DNA of 64,000 nt. Source: Thermoleophilia bacterium. GTDB lineage: Bacteria; Actinomycetota; Thermoleophilia; Miltoncostaeales; Miltoncostaeaceae. The stretch covers positions 1-64,000 of the forward strand of contig JANQPH010000041.1 in assembly GCA_028285405.1 (NCBI GenBank), given 5' to 3'. Positions within the stretch are counted from its first letter, which is position 1, and every line of letters begins with the position of its first letter. Shown in pieces: positions 8,034-15,731 of this stretch. Below the pieces are notes generated by a model, which was given only the letters and a program-made list of their open reading frames with translations, did not search any database and was not told where the DNA came from. Position numbers and translations under genes: made by a program.

Positions 8034-8477
8034 TCAGGTCGAGCTCGGGCCGTCCCCGTCCTCCTCGGGGCGCGAGCCCCGGCGAAGCAGGTGCGCTTGG
8101 AGGGCCGCAAAGCCACCGACCTCGAGCGCCGCCAGCGAGACCCCCGCGCGGACACGACGGTTCGAGCGCGTCGCGGCGAGCGCCACGATCCCGAGTGCAC
8201 CCAGCGCGTTCGCGACGGCGACGACCAGGAGCCAGGGGCGCACGGTCGTCGCTCGGGCCATGCAGACCAGCGCGGCCGCCCACGCCAGGGCGGCGACGCC
8301 GACGGCACGCACCAACCGTGGTGGGATCTCGAGCGCCCGCCCGACCCGCTCGGCGACACCGAGAAACGCGGCCCCGGACAGGGCGCAGTAGGCGGCGTCG
8401 GCGAGGAGCACCCTGCGGGCGGTCAGCTCGGTGGGTGGCTCGCTCTCGGTCGGGGGCGTCGGGTCGTCGTGCGGCAT
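8034..8477 (-). CDS. Four-helix membrane protein, unknown function
   Basis: A 147-residue protein from ATG 8477 with an acidic/Pro-rich start and then about four hydrophobic helices (residues about 22-45, 55-75, 80-102 and 108-128) and a basic, then acidic, C-terminal tail. Layout and size resemble small uncharacterised actinobacterial membrane proteins. It is divergent from the FAD monooxygenase at 8535, sharing a 57-bp promoter gap. A much longer antisense reading frame covering 8478-10811 is an artefact of GC-rich coding DNA on the other strand. Confidence 0.6.
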   Translation of the reverse strand: MPHDDPTPPTESEPPTELTARRVLLADAAYCALSGAAFLGVAERVGRALEIPPRLVRAVGVAALAWAAALVCMARATTVRPWLLVVAVANALGALGIVALAATRSNRRVRAGVSLAALEVGGFAALQAHLLRRGSRPEEDGDGPSST

Positions 8478-8534
8478 GCGCCCAGCCTGCCAGGTCCGGC
8501 GGCCGCGGGCGCGGGTACCTGCGATCCTCCGCGC

Positions 8535-9545
8535 ATGCGGGTCGTGATCGTGGGCGGCGGAATGGCGGGGCTCGTGCTCGCTCGGGGGCTCGCCCACCGC
8601 GGCGTGTCGCCGATCGTCGTGGAGCGGATGCCGCCCGACGTCGTCGTCGAGGGCCCGATCATGCTCCCGTTCCAGGCCTACGATGCGCTCGAGGAGATCG
8701 GCCTTCTGGCCGAGATCCGCTCCGCGGGCCGCGACGTGCCACCGATCCGGAACGGTCAGCCCGTCGCGATCGGGGTCGGCCGCCAGCTCGTCCTCGACCG
8801 ACTCCGGGAGGGGCTCGAGATCTCGTGGGAGCAGGAGGTAGTCGAGCTCGTGCGCGAGGGCGGTCGGGTCGTCGGGGTGCGGGTTCGTTCCGAGGACGGC
8901 GAGCGGAACCTGGACGCCGACCTCGTCGTCGGCGCCGACGGCACCCACTCCCGGGTCCGGGAGCTCGCCGGGATCGAGGCCGAGCTGCAGCTGTCGGACT
9001 CGGCGTTTCTCGGCTTTCGGAGCCCGGTCCACTCCGACGACGCCTTCCTCATCAACTTCACGGCCGACGGCCGTCAGGCGACGCTGCTCGACTGGCCCGG
9101 GGGGACCGCTGGCGGGTGGCAGATCGACCGGCCGGAGGGCGGGGAGGCGGCTGCGCTCGCACCCGGCGTCGAGGCGTTCAAGCGCGCCTACCTGGGGCTC
9201 CTGCCCGGGGCGGCCGCGGCCATCGAGCCGGTCACCGAGCTGCGCTACCGAGAGGTCATGGAGGTCCACTGCGAGACGTGGTCGCGGCCGGGGGTGACGC
9301 TGATCGGTGAGGCGCTGCACGCGATGAACCCCGAGGCGGGGATCGGGAGCGGCCTCGGAATGGGGGACGCGCAGGCGCTCGCGATCGCGATCGGGCGGAA
9401 CCGAGACGATCCCGACGCCGCACTGGCGGACTACGAGCGCTGGCGGCGACCGGCGGTCGCGCCCTATCTGGCCGTCGGCTCCCAGGGCGTGCGGGTGGTG
9501 CGTGGCGGAGAGGTGCCACACGAGGAGCGCTGGCCACCGGCCTGA
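8535..9545 (+). CDS. FAD-dependent monooxygenase (PHBH-like), GD motif altered
   Basis: A 336-residue single-component flavoprotein hydroxylase. Residues 3-15 hold the Rossmann GxGxxG variant (Val-Gly-Gly-Gly-Met-Ala-Gly). The DG motif is Val-Val-Gly-Ala-Asp-Gly-Thr-His-Ser near residue 135. The usual GD motif (Gly-Asp-Ala-Ala-His) is here Gly-Glu-Ala-Leu-His, followed by Gly-Ser-Gly-Leu-Gly-Met-Gly-Asp-Ala. The Asp-to-Glu change touches the FAD ribityl contact. A paralog with the normal motif is encoded at 22482-23543. Such enzymes use NAD(P)H and O2 to hydroxylate aromatic or polyketide-like substrates; the substrate is unknown. Next comes another FAD enzyme gene, 57 bp downstream. Confidence 0.8.
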   Translation: MRVVIVGGGMAGLVLARGLAHRGVSPIVVERMPPDVVVEGPIMLPFQAYDALEEIGLLAEIRSAGRDVPPIRNGQPVAIGVGRQLVLDRLREGLEISWEQEVVELVREGGRVVGVRVRSEDGERNLDADLVVGADGTHSRVRELAGIEAELQLSDSAFLGFRSPVHSDDAFLINFTADGRQATLLDWPGGTAGGWQIDRPEGGEAAALAPGVEAFKRAYLGLLPGAAAAIEPVTELRYREVMEVHCETWSRPGVTLIGEALHAMNPEAGIGSGLGMGDAQALAIAIGRNRDDPDAALADYERWRRPAVAPYLAVGSQGVRVVRGGEVPHEERWPPA

Positions 9546-9590
9546 CGTGGCTGCCGCACGTCGGCGGTCGGCAACCGGCCGACACTGCCC

Positions 9591-9596
9591 TACCAT
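9591..9596 (+). promoter_or_regulatory. TACCAT -10 element, leaderless start
   Basis: TACCAT lies 6 nt before the GTG at 9603; no ribosome site is present. Confidence 0.4.
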
Positions 9597-9602
9597 CGTC
9601 GC

Positions 9603-10706
9603 GTGACGGTCGACAGCGACACGAGGATCGTCATCTGCGGCGCCGGCGCCGTCGGCGCGTCGGTCGCCTACTTCCTGAGCAAGCGTGGCGCGGCGCCGCT
9701 CGTGGTGGATCGGGCTCGGCCCGGTGCCGCCGCGTCGGGGAAGGCCGCCGGCTTCCTGGCGCTCGACTGGAATGCGGGCACCCCGGTCGACGAGCTGGCC
9801 CGGGCCAGCTTTCGGCTCCACGGGGAGATCGCCGACGAGCTCGGGGCGGACCGCCTCGCGTACCGACGGACGGATGCGCTGATGACGGCGGCCTCGGACG
9901 AGGGCGACCTCGAGCGGTACCGCGGGCTCCCCAACCCTGGCTGGCTCGACGGGAACGTCGTCGCCCACCAGGTGATCGGCGGCCGGGAGACGACCGCCCA
10001 GGTTCACCCGCGACTCTTCACGGAGTGCCTCGTCGAGGAGGCACTCACTCGGGGCGGCCAGCTCGAGATCGGCGTGGTCGACGGCCTCGAGACCGACGGC
10101 TCCGGGGCCGTGACCGGCGTCTCGATCGACGGCGAGGTCACTCCGGCGGACGTCGTCGTCCTCGCCCTGGGGCCGTGGACGAGTCAGGCCCAGCGGTGGC
10201 TCGCGCTGCCGCAGGTCTTCGGCTCGAAGGGCGCCAGCATCGTCCTCGAGGCCGACGTTCCCGCCGAGGTCGTGTTCAGCGAGTTCATCGGCCGGGACGG
10301 GCAGCGCCGGACGGTCGAGATCTACCCGCGTCAGGACGGAACCGTCTACCTGAACGGCTACGGCGAGAACGATCCGCTTCCGGACGATCCGGACGTGATC
10401 GAGCCGGGCGATGTGGCGTGGCAGGAGCTGCAGCGGATCGCGGGCGTCCACTCCAGCGTGCTCGGCGATGCTCCGCTCGTCCGCAAGGCGGCGTGTTATC
10501 GACCGCTGACCATCGACGGGATTCCGCTGATCGGTCAGGTCCCCGACACTCCGGGCGCCTACCTGGCGACCGCGCACGCGTCGTGGGGGATCCTGCTCGC
10601 CCCGGCGACGGGCCTGATGATGAGCGAGATGATCCTCGACGGCGAGTCGACCTCGATCGACGCGACGCCGTTCTCGCTGTCCCGTCTTCCCGCGGGGCGC
10701 CTCTAG
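9603..10706 (+). CDS. FAD-dependent amino-acid-oxidase-type (DAO family) oxidoreductase
   Basis: A 367-residue flavoprotein of the D-amino-acid/glycine/sarcosine oxidase superfamily. The N-terminus has a Rossmann fold (Ile-Cys-Gly-Ala-Gly-Ala-Val-Gly at about 10-17) and a second FAD contact Gly-Ala-Ala-Ala-Ser-Gly-Lys-Ala-Ala-Gly-Phe. That last block resembles the TDA3/FOXRED1-like branch. Near the C-terminus, Ala-Thr-Ala-His-Ala-Ser-Trp-Gly-Ile-Leu-Leu-Ala-Pro-Ala-Thr-Gly is the usual flavin-binding end. It likely oxidises a secondary or primary amine with H2O2 release, but the substrate is not readable. GTG start with a TACCAT box 6 nt before it. Confidence 0.8.
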   Translation: MTVDSDTRIVICGAGAVGASVAYFLSKRGAAPLVVDRARPGAAASGKAAGFLALDWNAGTPVDELARASFRLHGEIADELGADRLAYRRTDALMTAASDEGDLERYRGLPNPGWLDGNVVAHQVIGGRETTAQVHPRLFTECLVEEALTRGGQLEIGVVDGLETDGSGAVTGVSIDGEVTPADVVVLALGPWTSQAQRWLALPQVFGSKGASIVLEADVPAEVVFSEFIGRDGQRRTVEIYPRQDGTVYLNGYGENDPLPDDPDVIEPGDVAWQELQRIAGVHSSVLGDAPLVRKAACYRPLTIDGIPLIGQVPDTPGAYLATAHASWGILLAPATGLMMSEMILDGESTSIDATPFSLSRLPAGRL

Positions 10707-10746
10707 GCGCCGACGGCGGCCGTCCCGGCCGACGGCGCGAGACGCG

Positions 10747-11247
10747 ATGGCAGAGCTCCAGACCAGCGCAGCGGTCGGCGAACGGGTCGGCGCGATGCGG
10801 GAGGGGGTCACGATGGCGCTCTATGTCGCCGTCGTCCTCCTCGCCGAGGCGATCCCGCTGCAGGCCACCTCGCTCGGCGGGGCCGAGGTGATCGGGACCT
10901 ACTGGGGCTCGACGATCGGACTGGCGCTCGCGCACGTGTACGCGTTCACGCTCTCGGCGAGGCTCTTCTCGCATGGGCACATGGAGCGCTCGGAGTGGCT
11001 CGCCGCGGCGAGCCAGCTCGCAGCCGCCGTCCTCGTCGCCCTGGTCGCGACCCTTCCGTTCGTGTTCTTGACCGGGGATCCGGCGTTCAACCTGTCGGGA
11101 AGCCTGATCGCGCTGCTGATCGGCGCCACGGGGTTCGAGTCAGCTCGCGCCGGGGGCGTCCCCGTCCGTCGTGCGCTGCTGATCGGCGCGGCGGCGCTCA
11201 TCGTGGCCGCGCTCGTCGTGGGGGTGAAGGCATCGCTCGCCCACTGA
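10747..11247 (+). CDS. Four-helix membrane protein
   Basis: A 166-residue integral membrane protein from ATG 10747 with about four helices (residues about 22-45, 48-72, 86-110, 140-163) and few loops. A conserved-looking Gly-Ser-Thr-Ile-Gly-Leu-Ala-Leu-Ala-His-Val-Tyr segment sits in the second helix. I recognise no named family. It follows the DAO oxidoreductase by 40 bp and precedes an AraC regulator by 25 bp, all on the same strand, so the three may be co-transcribed. Confidence 0.6.
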   Translation: MAELQTSAAVGERVGAMREGVTMALYVAVVLLAEAIPLQATSLGGAEVIGTYWGSTIGLALAHVYAFTLSARLFSHGHMERSEWLAAASQLAAAVLVALVATLPFVFLTGDPAFNLSGSLIALLIGATGFESARAGGVPVRRALLIGAAALIVAALVVGVKASLAH

Positions 11248-11272
11248 CGGCACGACTCCAGCACGGGGTCCG

Positions 11273-12283
11273 GTGACTGACCAGCCCCAAGCTCAGGCCG
11301 AGGCGGACTCGACGCCGAGCGCCGCACACATCCTCGCGCCCGATCTCGAGGTGATCGAGGACGTGATCGACGGGCTGCCGATCGAGGTGGCACGCCTCGC
11401 ACCTGCCGCCGCGCCGGTCGATCTCGTCGGGCTCGACTCCGACATCGCATCGCTCGTGGTCGCGCGAGTCGGCGGACCGCTCCACAGCGTCGGGAGCACC
11501 GCCCCTGGGATCGTCACCTTCACGCTCCTGCTGGGGCCGGGCGAGGGAAGCTGGAACGGTCACCCGCTCGATCCGACCGCGCTCTGGATCTACGCGCCGG
11601 GCACCGAGCACGACGGCGTCGGGCGCGTCCCGCCGACGTGGGCCGCGCTCAGCCTCGACGAGACCTGGGTCGCGTCGCGAACGGGCGGCGATGCCCGGGC
11701 GCCGGGAGGGGCGTCCAGCGGCCTGTCGGTCGTTCGCAACGACGCCGTGATCGGGCTGCGGGAGACGGTCGCGGGCATCGAGTCGATGCTGCGCGAGCAT
11801 CCGTCGAGCCTCCGGCTGACGCTTGCCGCGGCCGGCCTCGAGGAGGCGGTGGGCGAGGTGCTGGCGAGCGACTTCCAGGTGGACGGGCTCCCGAAGAGCG
11901 CGTCGGCCCGCGTCGTCGCGGACTGCATCGCGCTCAGCCGTGATCTGGGTCCGCGCCCGAGCCTGCCCGAGCTGGCGGCGGCGCTCGGCGTGTCTGAGCG
12001 CTGGATCCGGGCCGCGTTTCGCAAGGAGTTCGGCGTGGCGCCGGCTGCGTACTTCCGCTACCGCGCGCTGAATGGCGCCCATCGTGAGCTGCTCGCGCGT
12101 GCGCCCGCCGAGACCAATGTGACCGAGACGGCGATGCGCTGGGGCTTCTGGCATCTGGGCAGGTTCTCTGGGACCTACCGCTGGATGTTCGGCGAGATGC
12201 CGAGCGAGACGCTCCGTCGATCCACGACCGACGCCCGACTGCCGATTCCGGATAGCCCACTGGGGGTGGCCGCGGGATCCTGA
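11273..12283 (+). CDS. AraC-family transcriptional regulator
   Basis: A 336-residue regulator. Residues about 1-210 form a ligand or sensor domain with no recognised family. The C-terminal 100 residues hold the double helix-turn-helix of AraC/XylS proteins: Leu-Pro-Glu-Leu-Ala-Ala-Ala-Leu-Gly-Val-Ser-Glu-Arg-Trp-Ile-Arg is the first HTH, and Asn-Val-Thr-Glu-Thr-Ala-Met-Arg-Trp-Gly-Phe-Trp-His-Leu-Gly-Arg-Phe-Ser is the conserved second HTH. GTG start, no clear ribosome site, 25 bp after a membrane protein gene. Targets unknown; adjacent oxidoreductases are candidates. It is followed by a perfect 36-bp palindrome. Confidence 0.85.
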   Translation: MTDQPQAQAEADSTPSAAHILAPDLEVIEDVIDGLPIEVARLAPAAAPVDLVGLDSDIASLVVARVGGPLHSVGSTAPGIVTFTLLLGPGEGSWNGHPLDPTALWIYAPGTEHDGVGRVPPTWAALSLDETWVASRTGGDARAPGGASSGLSVVRNDAVIGLRETVAGIESMLREHPSSLRLTLAAAGLEEAVGEVLASDFQVDGLPKSASARVVADCIALSRDLGPRPSLPELAAALGVSERWIRAAFRKEFGVAPAAYFRYRALNGAHRELLARAPAETNVTETAMRWGFWHLGRFSGTYRWMFGEMPSETLRRSTTDARLPIPDSPLGVAAGS

Positions 12284-12292
12284 CCTTCGTCC

Positions 12293-12328
12293 GCGCGGCA
12301 CCCGGCCCGGCCGGGCCGGGTGCCGCGC
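12293..12328. terminator. Perfect 36-bp palindrome downstream of the AraC gene
   Basis: Bases 12293-12310 are the exact reverse complement of 12311-12328 (18-bp arms, no spacer). It starts 9 bases after the AraC stop and ends 22 bases before the next GTG. As RNA it would form a very stable hairpin, probably a terminator; a cruciform or a protein site is also possible. Confidence 0.65.
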
Positions 12329-12349
12329 AAATCGATCGGAGGTTGCCTC

Positions 12350-12736
12350 GTGGACGACTTCTCGTTCCTCGATCTCGTCTGGACCATCTTCATCATCTAC
12401 GCGCTGGTCTTCTACCTCGTGGTGCTCTTTCGCATCGTCGGCGATCTCTTCCGGGATCGATCGACCTCGGGGCTGGCCAAGGCCGGATGGGTGCTCTTCT
12501 TCGTCATCGTGCCCATCATCAGCGTGCTGGTGTATCTGATCGCGCGCGGGCGCTCGATGTCCGAGCGCTCGATCGCCGCGCACGCCGACGCGCAGCGTGA
12601 GCTCGACGATCACATCCGCGACGTCGGCAGTGCCGACGCGCCCAGCCAGATCGCTCGGGCGAAGGACCTGCTCGACAGCGGTGCGATCGATCAGTCCGAG
12701 TTCGACGCGCTGAAGCAGAAGGCCCTCAGCACCTGA
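12350..12736 (+). CDS. PLDc_N/SHOCT-domain small membrane protein
   Basis: A 128-residue protein. GTG 12350 is chosen because GGAGG lies 7 bases before it; an upstream in-frame start falls inside the palindrome. Two membrane helices (about 8-30 and 45-65) form a phospholipase-D-nuclease-N-terminal (PLDc_N)-like segment with a conserved Trp-Val-Leu-Phe-Phe-Val-Ile-Val-Pro. The last 30 residues are a SHOCT motif (Ala-Lys-Asp-Leu-Leu-Asp-Ser-Gly-Ala-Ile-Asp-Gln-Ser-Glu-Phe). This architecture is common in actinobacteria; its role is unknown, possibly oligomerisation at the membrane. Confidence 0.75.
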   Translation: MDDFSFLDLVWTIFIIYALVFYLVVLFRIVGDLFRDRSTSGLAKAGWVLFFVIVPIISVLVYLIARGRSMSERSIAAHADAQRELDDHIRDVGSADAPSQIARAKDLLDSGAIDQSEFDALKQKALST

Positions 12737-12747
12737 CGGGCGCAGGT

Positions 12748-12773
12748 GGGGCGCCCGGTTCCCCGGGCGCCCC
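12748..12773. terminator. Bidirectional terminator hairpin
   Basis: GGGGCGCCCGG and CCGGGCGCCCC form a perfect 11-bp stem around TTCC, between the convergent SHOCT-protein and CobW genes. Confidence 0.7.
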
Positions 12774-12836
12774 GACGACGAGAGGTGGTGCCAGGCTCGA
12801 GCGGGCTGCGGTCGGGCTCGACGGCGAGCGGGCGCC

Positions 12837-13832
12837 TCAGCGCCCGGCGCCGACGGCCGCGGCGAGGCACCCGTCGAACCGCGCCTGGAGCTCGGCGCCG
12901 TCGACCTCGCCCGATCGTCCGATCGCCACGATCCGCGTCGCCGGTGTGCGCTCGCCCCAGGGATCGGCCGTCACGATCTCGGACCGTCGCCCGACCGCCT
13001 GGAGGACCGTCCTGCGCGCCGGCTCCTCGCTCGAGTTGACGACGCCCTTGCACCGATAGATCGCGCCCGGCAGCTCGCGTCGGATCATCTGCTCGAGTGC
13101 CCCGAGCGAGAGCGGCTCGTCCGTCGTGAAGCTCCACGTGTCGAAGACCTGGCCGTGGTCGTCGTGCGGCGCGTGCTCGAGGTCGAGGCGAGCGGCATCG
13201 AAGCGGCCGACTCCGAGGAGGACCTCGCTCGGGACCTCGCCGTAGCTCGCCTCGACGATCCTGACCCGGCGAAGGTTCTGGTCGATCCACCGGCGGACCG
13301 CAGCGGTCTGCTCGGGTCCGGCCAGATCGGTCTTGTTCAGGACGACCAGGTCGGCGCAGCCGATCTGCCGCAGCTTCAGCATCAAGAGTTCCGGGGCCTC
13401 GTGCGCGTAGGCGAACGCCTGCTCGGCGTCGACGACACACGTGATGCTGTCGAGGCGGATCTGCTCGCGGCTGGCCGAGTCGTTGAACGTCGCCGAGATC
13501 CCGAGTGGATCGGCGACGCCGCTCGCCTCGAGTAGGACGTACTCGGGCGGCTCCTCCCGAGCGAGCAGCCGGTCCACCGCCTCCACCAGGTCGTCGCGGA
13601 TCTGGCAGCACACGCACCCGTTGGCGAGGCTGATCATGTCGTCCTCGACGCCGACGACGAGCTCGGCGTCGATGTTGATCGGCCCGAAGTCGTTCACCAG
13701 CACGCCGACGCGCAACCCGTGGTCGCCGGTCAGGAGCCGGTTGAGGAGCGTGGTCTTACCGGCGCCGAGAAAGCCCGTGAGGATCGTCACGGGCACCGGC
13801 GCCGGCGTGGCGCTCGGATCAGTCCTCGGCAT
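12837..13832 (-). CDS. CobW/G3E-family GTPase metallochaperone
   Basis: A 331-residue G3E P-loop GTPase. Walker A Gly-Phe-Leu-Gly-Ala-Gly-Lys-Thr-Thr is at residues 20-28, the metal-binding Cys-Val-Cys-Cys of COG0523 proteins at 73-76, the Glu-Ala-Ser-Gly switch region near 102-105, and the Asn-Lys-Thr-Asp base-recognition motif at 166-169. A CobW_C domain fills about 225-327. Family members deliver Zn, Co or Ni to client enzymes. Its start codon lies inside the end of the upstream MBL hydrolase gene (14-base overlap), so the two are translated together; the zinc-type hydrolase is a plausible client (inference). No Zur box could be identified. Confidence 0.9.
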   Translation of the reverse strand: MPRTDPSATPAPVPVTILTGFLGAGKTTLLNRLLTGDHGLRVGVLVNDFGPINIDAELVVGVEDDMISLANGCVCCQIRDDLVEAVDRLLAREEPPEYVLLEASGVADPLGISATFNDSASREQIRLDSITCVVDAEQAFAYAHEAPELLMLKLRQIGCADLVVLNKTDLAGPEQTAAVRRWIDQNLRRVRIVEASYGEVPSEVLLGVGRFDAARLDLEHAPHDDHGQVFDTWSFTTDEPLSLGALEQMIRRELPGAIYRCKGVVNSSEEPARRTVLQAVGRRSEIVTADPWGERTPATRIVAIGRSGEVDGAELQARFDGCLAAAVGAGR

Positions 13833-15135
13833 CGGGGTCGATCCCGCGGGCCTCGAGCATCTGGCGGGGGCTGATCGTGAAGCCCTCCTCGGGCCAGGTC
13901 TGCACCGGCTCGCGATCGGCGTCCGGCGGGTAGTACTCGTGCGGGTCGATCTCCATGTCGCGCAGGAACTGCTCCTGCTGCTCCTCGCGCGGCATCGACG
14001 GCCGCGGGAGCTCCATCGAGTCGGGAATCGGCGCGCCGGGCGGCAGCACCCAGCGTGGGTCGAGCGGCGCGATCGCCGGTCCGTCCGGAAGCGCCGCCTC
14101 GCGCGCCCAGACGTAGTCCTTGTTCAGGTTGACGACCTGCACGTCCGGACCGCCGAACATGAAGAGGCCCTTGTAGTTCGAGCGCACCTCGGCGATCGAC
14201 TCGGCCTCGAGCGCAGCGCCGGCCTCCTCGTAGTGCACGATCATCCCGAGCCGCGGCTGCACCTCGTTCATGAGCCACCCGGCCGCGTAGTACATGGTGT
14301 GCCACGAGTCGATCGTGTACTTGGTGAGGTCCTCTGGGACCCCGAACTTGAGCGACATCAGCCCGGGGGTGTCGATCTGGCCCTCGGTGATGAAGACGTC
14401 GCAGCCCTTGGCGTACTCGGCGGTCTTCTCGTCGGGGCGCCCGTCGCCGGTCCAGACGACCGAGAGGCCGGCATCCTCCCAGTCGAGGCGGTACGCGGAG
14501 GCCCCGTCCTTGACGTGCGAGCGCGGCCAGTGGCGGACGACCACGCCGTCCTGGTCGTAGCAGACGCCGTTCTCGTCCTTCCAGTCGAACTCGGTGACGT
14601 CGATCTCGAAGCCGTCGGCGATCGTGACGTGCTGGAAGTTCTCCTCGTGCCAGCGGAGCATCTCGCGCATGTGGTGGACCATGTGCGTGGTCCCGAGCTC
14701 CGGGGTCGCTCCGGACGGTCCGTAGACGCGAAGCGGCTCCCAGCGACCCGCCCACGCCGTGAACGGGTAGCAGTAGGGAAGGTCGGCGTAGTGGTCACCG
14801 TGAAGGTGCGAGATGAAGATGTCGTTGATGAACTTCGGCGGGATCTGCATCGCGAGCGCGTTCTTGATGCTGCCGTTGCCCATGTCGAAGAAGAATCGCC
14901 GGGGCTGGGGCTCGCCGATCCCGAGCTCGATCAGGATGCAGGTGCCGGACTGGCTGCGCGTCGGCGGCCACGGGGTGCTCCCGAGGACCGAGATCCGCAT
15001 CTCGCCGTCGGGGAGGATCTCGGTCCCCGGCAGGTACATGTTGCGGTTGTTCAGCGCCGGCCATGGCCGGTAGTAGCTCGGCAGGCTGATTCCGCCCCCA
15101 GGGCGGGCGCCGTAGGGATTGCTGGGCTGGGTCAC
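13819..15135 (-). CDS. MBL-fold metallo-hydrolase (GntH-like)
   Basis: A 438-residue metallo-beta-lactamase-fold hydrolase. The metal motif His-Leu-His-Gly-Asp-His lies at residues 110-115. Further likely ligands are the Asp in Val-Val-Trp-Thr-Gly-Asp-Gly-Arg-Pro and His in Met-Ile-Val-His-Tyr. The N-terminus (Asn-Pro-Tyr-Gly-x-x-x-Gly-Gly-Gly-Ile-Ser-Leu-Pro) and overall length recall proteins annotated as guanitoxin-biosynthesis-type GntH, but no other guanitoxin gene is present, so this is a family name only. GTG start with a GAGGGGG ribosome site. The last 14 bases overlap the CobW GTPase gene. Substrate unknown. Confidence 0.85.
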   Translation of the reverse strand: MTQPSNPYGARPGGGISLPSYYRPWPALNNRNMYLPGTEILPDGEMRISVLGSTPWPPTRSQSGTCILIELGIGEPQPRRFFFDMGNGSIKNALAMQIPPKFINDIFISHLHGDHYADLPYCYPFTAWAGRWEPLRVYGPSGATPELGTTHMVHHMREMLRWHEENFQHVTIADGFEIDVTEFDWKDENGVCYDQDGVVVRHWPRSHVKDGASAYRLDWEDAGLSVVWTGDGRPDEKTAEYAKGCDVFITEGQIDTPGLMSLKFGVPEDLTKYTIDSWHTMYYAAGWLMNEVQPRLGMIVHYEEAGAALEAESIAEVRSNYKGLFMFGGPDVQVVNLNKDYVWAREAALPDGPAIAPLDPRWVLPPGAPIPDSMELPRPSMPREEQQEQFLRDMEIDPHEYYPPDADREPVQTWPEEGFTISPRQMLEARGIDPDAED

Positions 15136-15331
15136 GTCGAGTCCCCCTCGTTCTCCGTGTCTTGCCCGCAGCCGCGGAGTCGGGAGCGCGGCTCGCTGGA
15201 GCGTTGCCCAACCGACCCTAGGACCACCGGGGGTCGCGAACTATCCGGAAACGGAAGGCGGGCGTCGTCGAGGTGCCCCGAAGCCGCCGCCCGCGTGCGC
15301 CGGCCTGGCCGCCGGCCGTCAAGATCGTGCC

Positions 15332-15625
15332 CTAGAGGCCGTCGTGCTCGGCGGCCGCGGCTGCCGCTCGCACCTGTGCGATGAAGGGCTCGAACGCCGC
15401 CCGCTCTTCCGCGTCAACGTCGAACACGGCCCTCGGAGTGTTCCGCCGCTCGGCGGTGACCTCGACGACGAGACGTCCCTTTCGGCCCTCGCTGACCTTG
15501 AGGCGCATCCGGGCGACGTGAACCCGCACCGAGCCGTCGCTTCCGTTGAACACCTCGAGCACGCGACCGTCGAAGGTGAGCACGTGTCTGCCGGCGCGAA
15601 CCTCACGCATGCCCTCGAACTCCAT
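15332..15625 (-). CDS. Small soluble hypothetical protein
   Basis: A 97-residue protein from ATG 15625 with a GGAG ribosome site 5 bases before it. The sequence alternates short strands (His-Val-Leu-Thr-Phe-Asp-Gly-Arg-Val-Leu-Glu-Val-Phe, Val-Arg-Val-His-Val-Ala-Arg-Met) and ends in one helix, the look of a PH- or bPH-like domain. It has no signal or membrane segment. A similar actinobacterial family ('conserved hypothetical, DUF') exists but I cannot name it. Confidence 0.55.
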   Translation of the reverse strand: MEFEGMREVRAGRHVLTFDGRVLEVFNGSDGSVRVHVARMRLKVSEGRKGRLVVEVTAERRNTPRAVFDVDAEERAAFEPFIAQVRAAAAAAEHDGL

Positions 15626-15731
15626 CAGCGCTCCTTTGCGTTTCCGATTCTCGCGCGCGCCGGGCGGACCTCGCCGAGACGGGCCGACGGCAGAGATCGA
15701 ACCACGACGACGTGACGTCCCGGCTTCGCCC

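Noticed and set aside
8478-10811. Very long minus-strand open frame of about 925 codons continuous with the four-helix membrane protein
   Set aside because: It is antisense to two clear FAD enzymes, and its translation is Arg/Asp/His/Pro-rich low complexity without domains. High-GC third positions keep antisense frames open; only the last 147 codons (8034-8477) look like a protein.
13819-15135. Guanitoxin biosynthesis gene gntH
   Set aside because: The protein resembles that family name, but no other guanitoxin pathway genes are nearby; kept only as 'GntH-like'.
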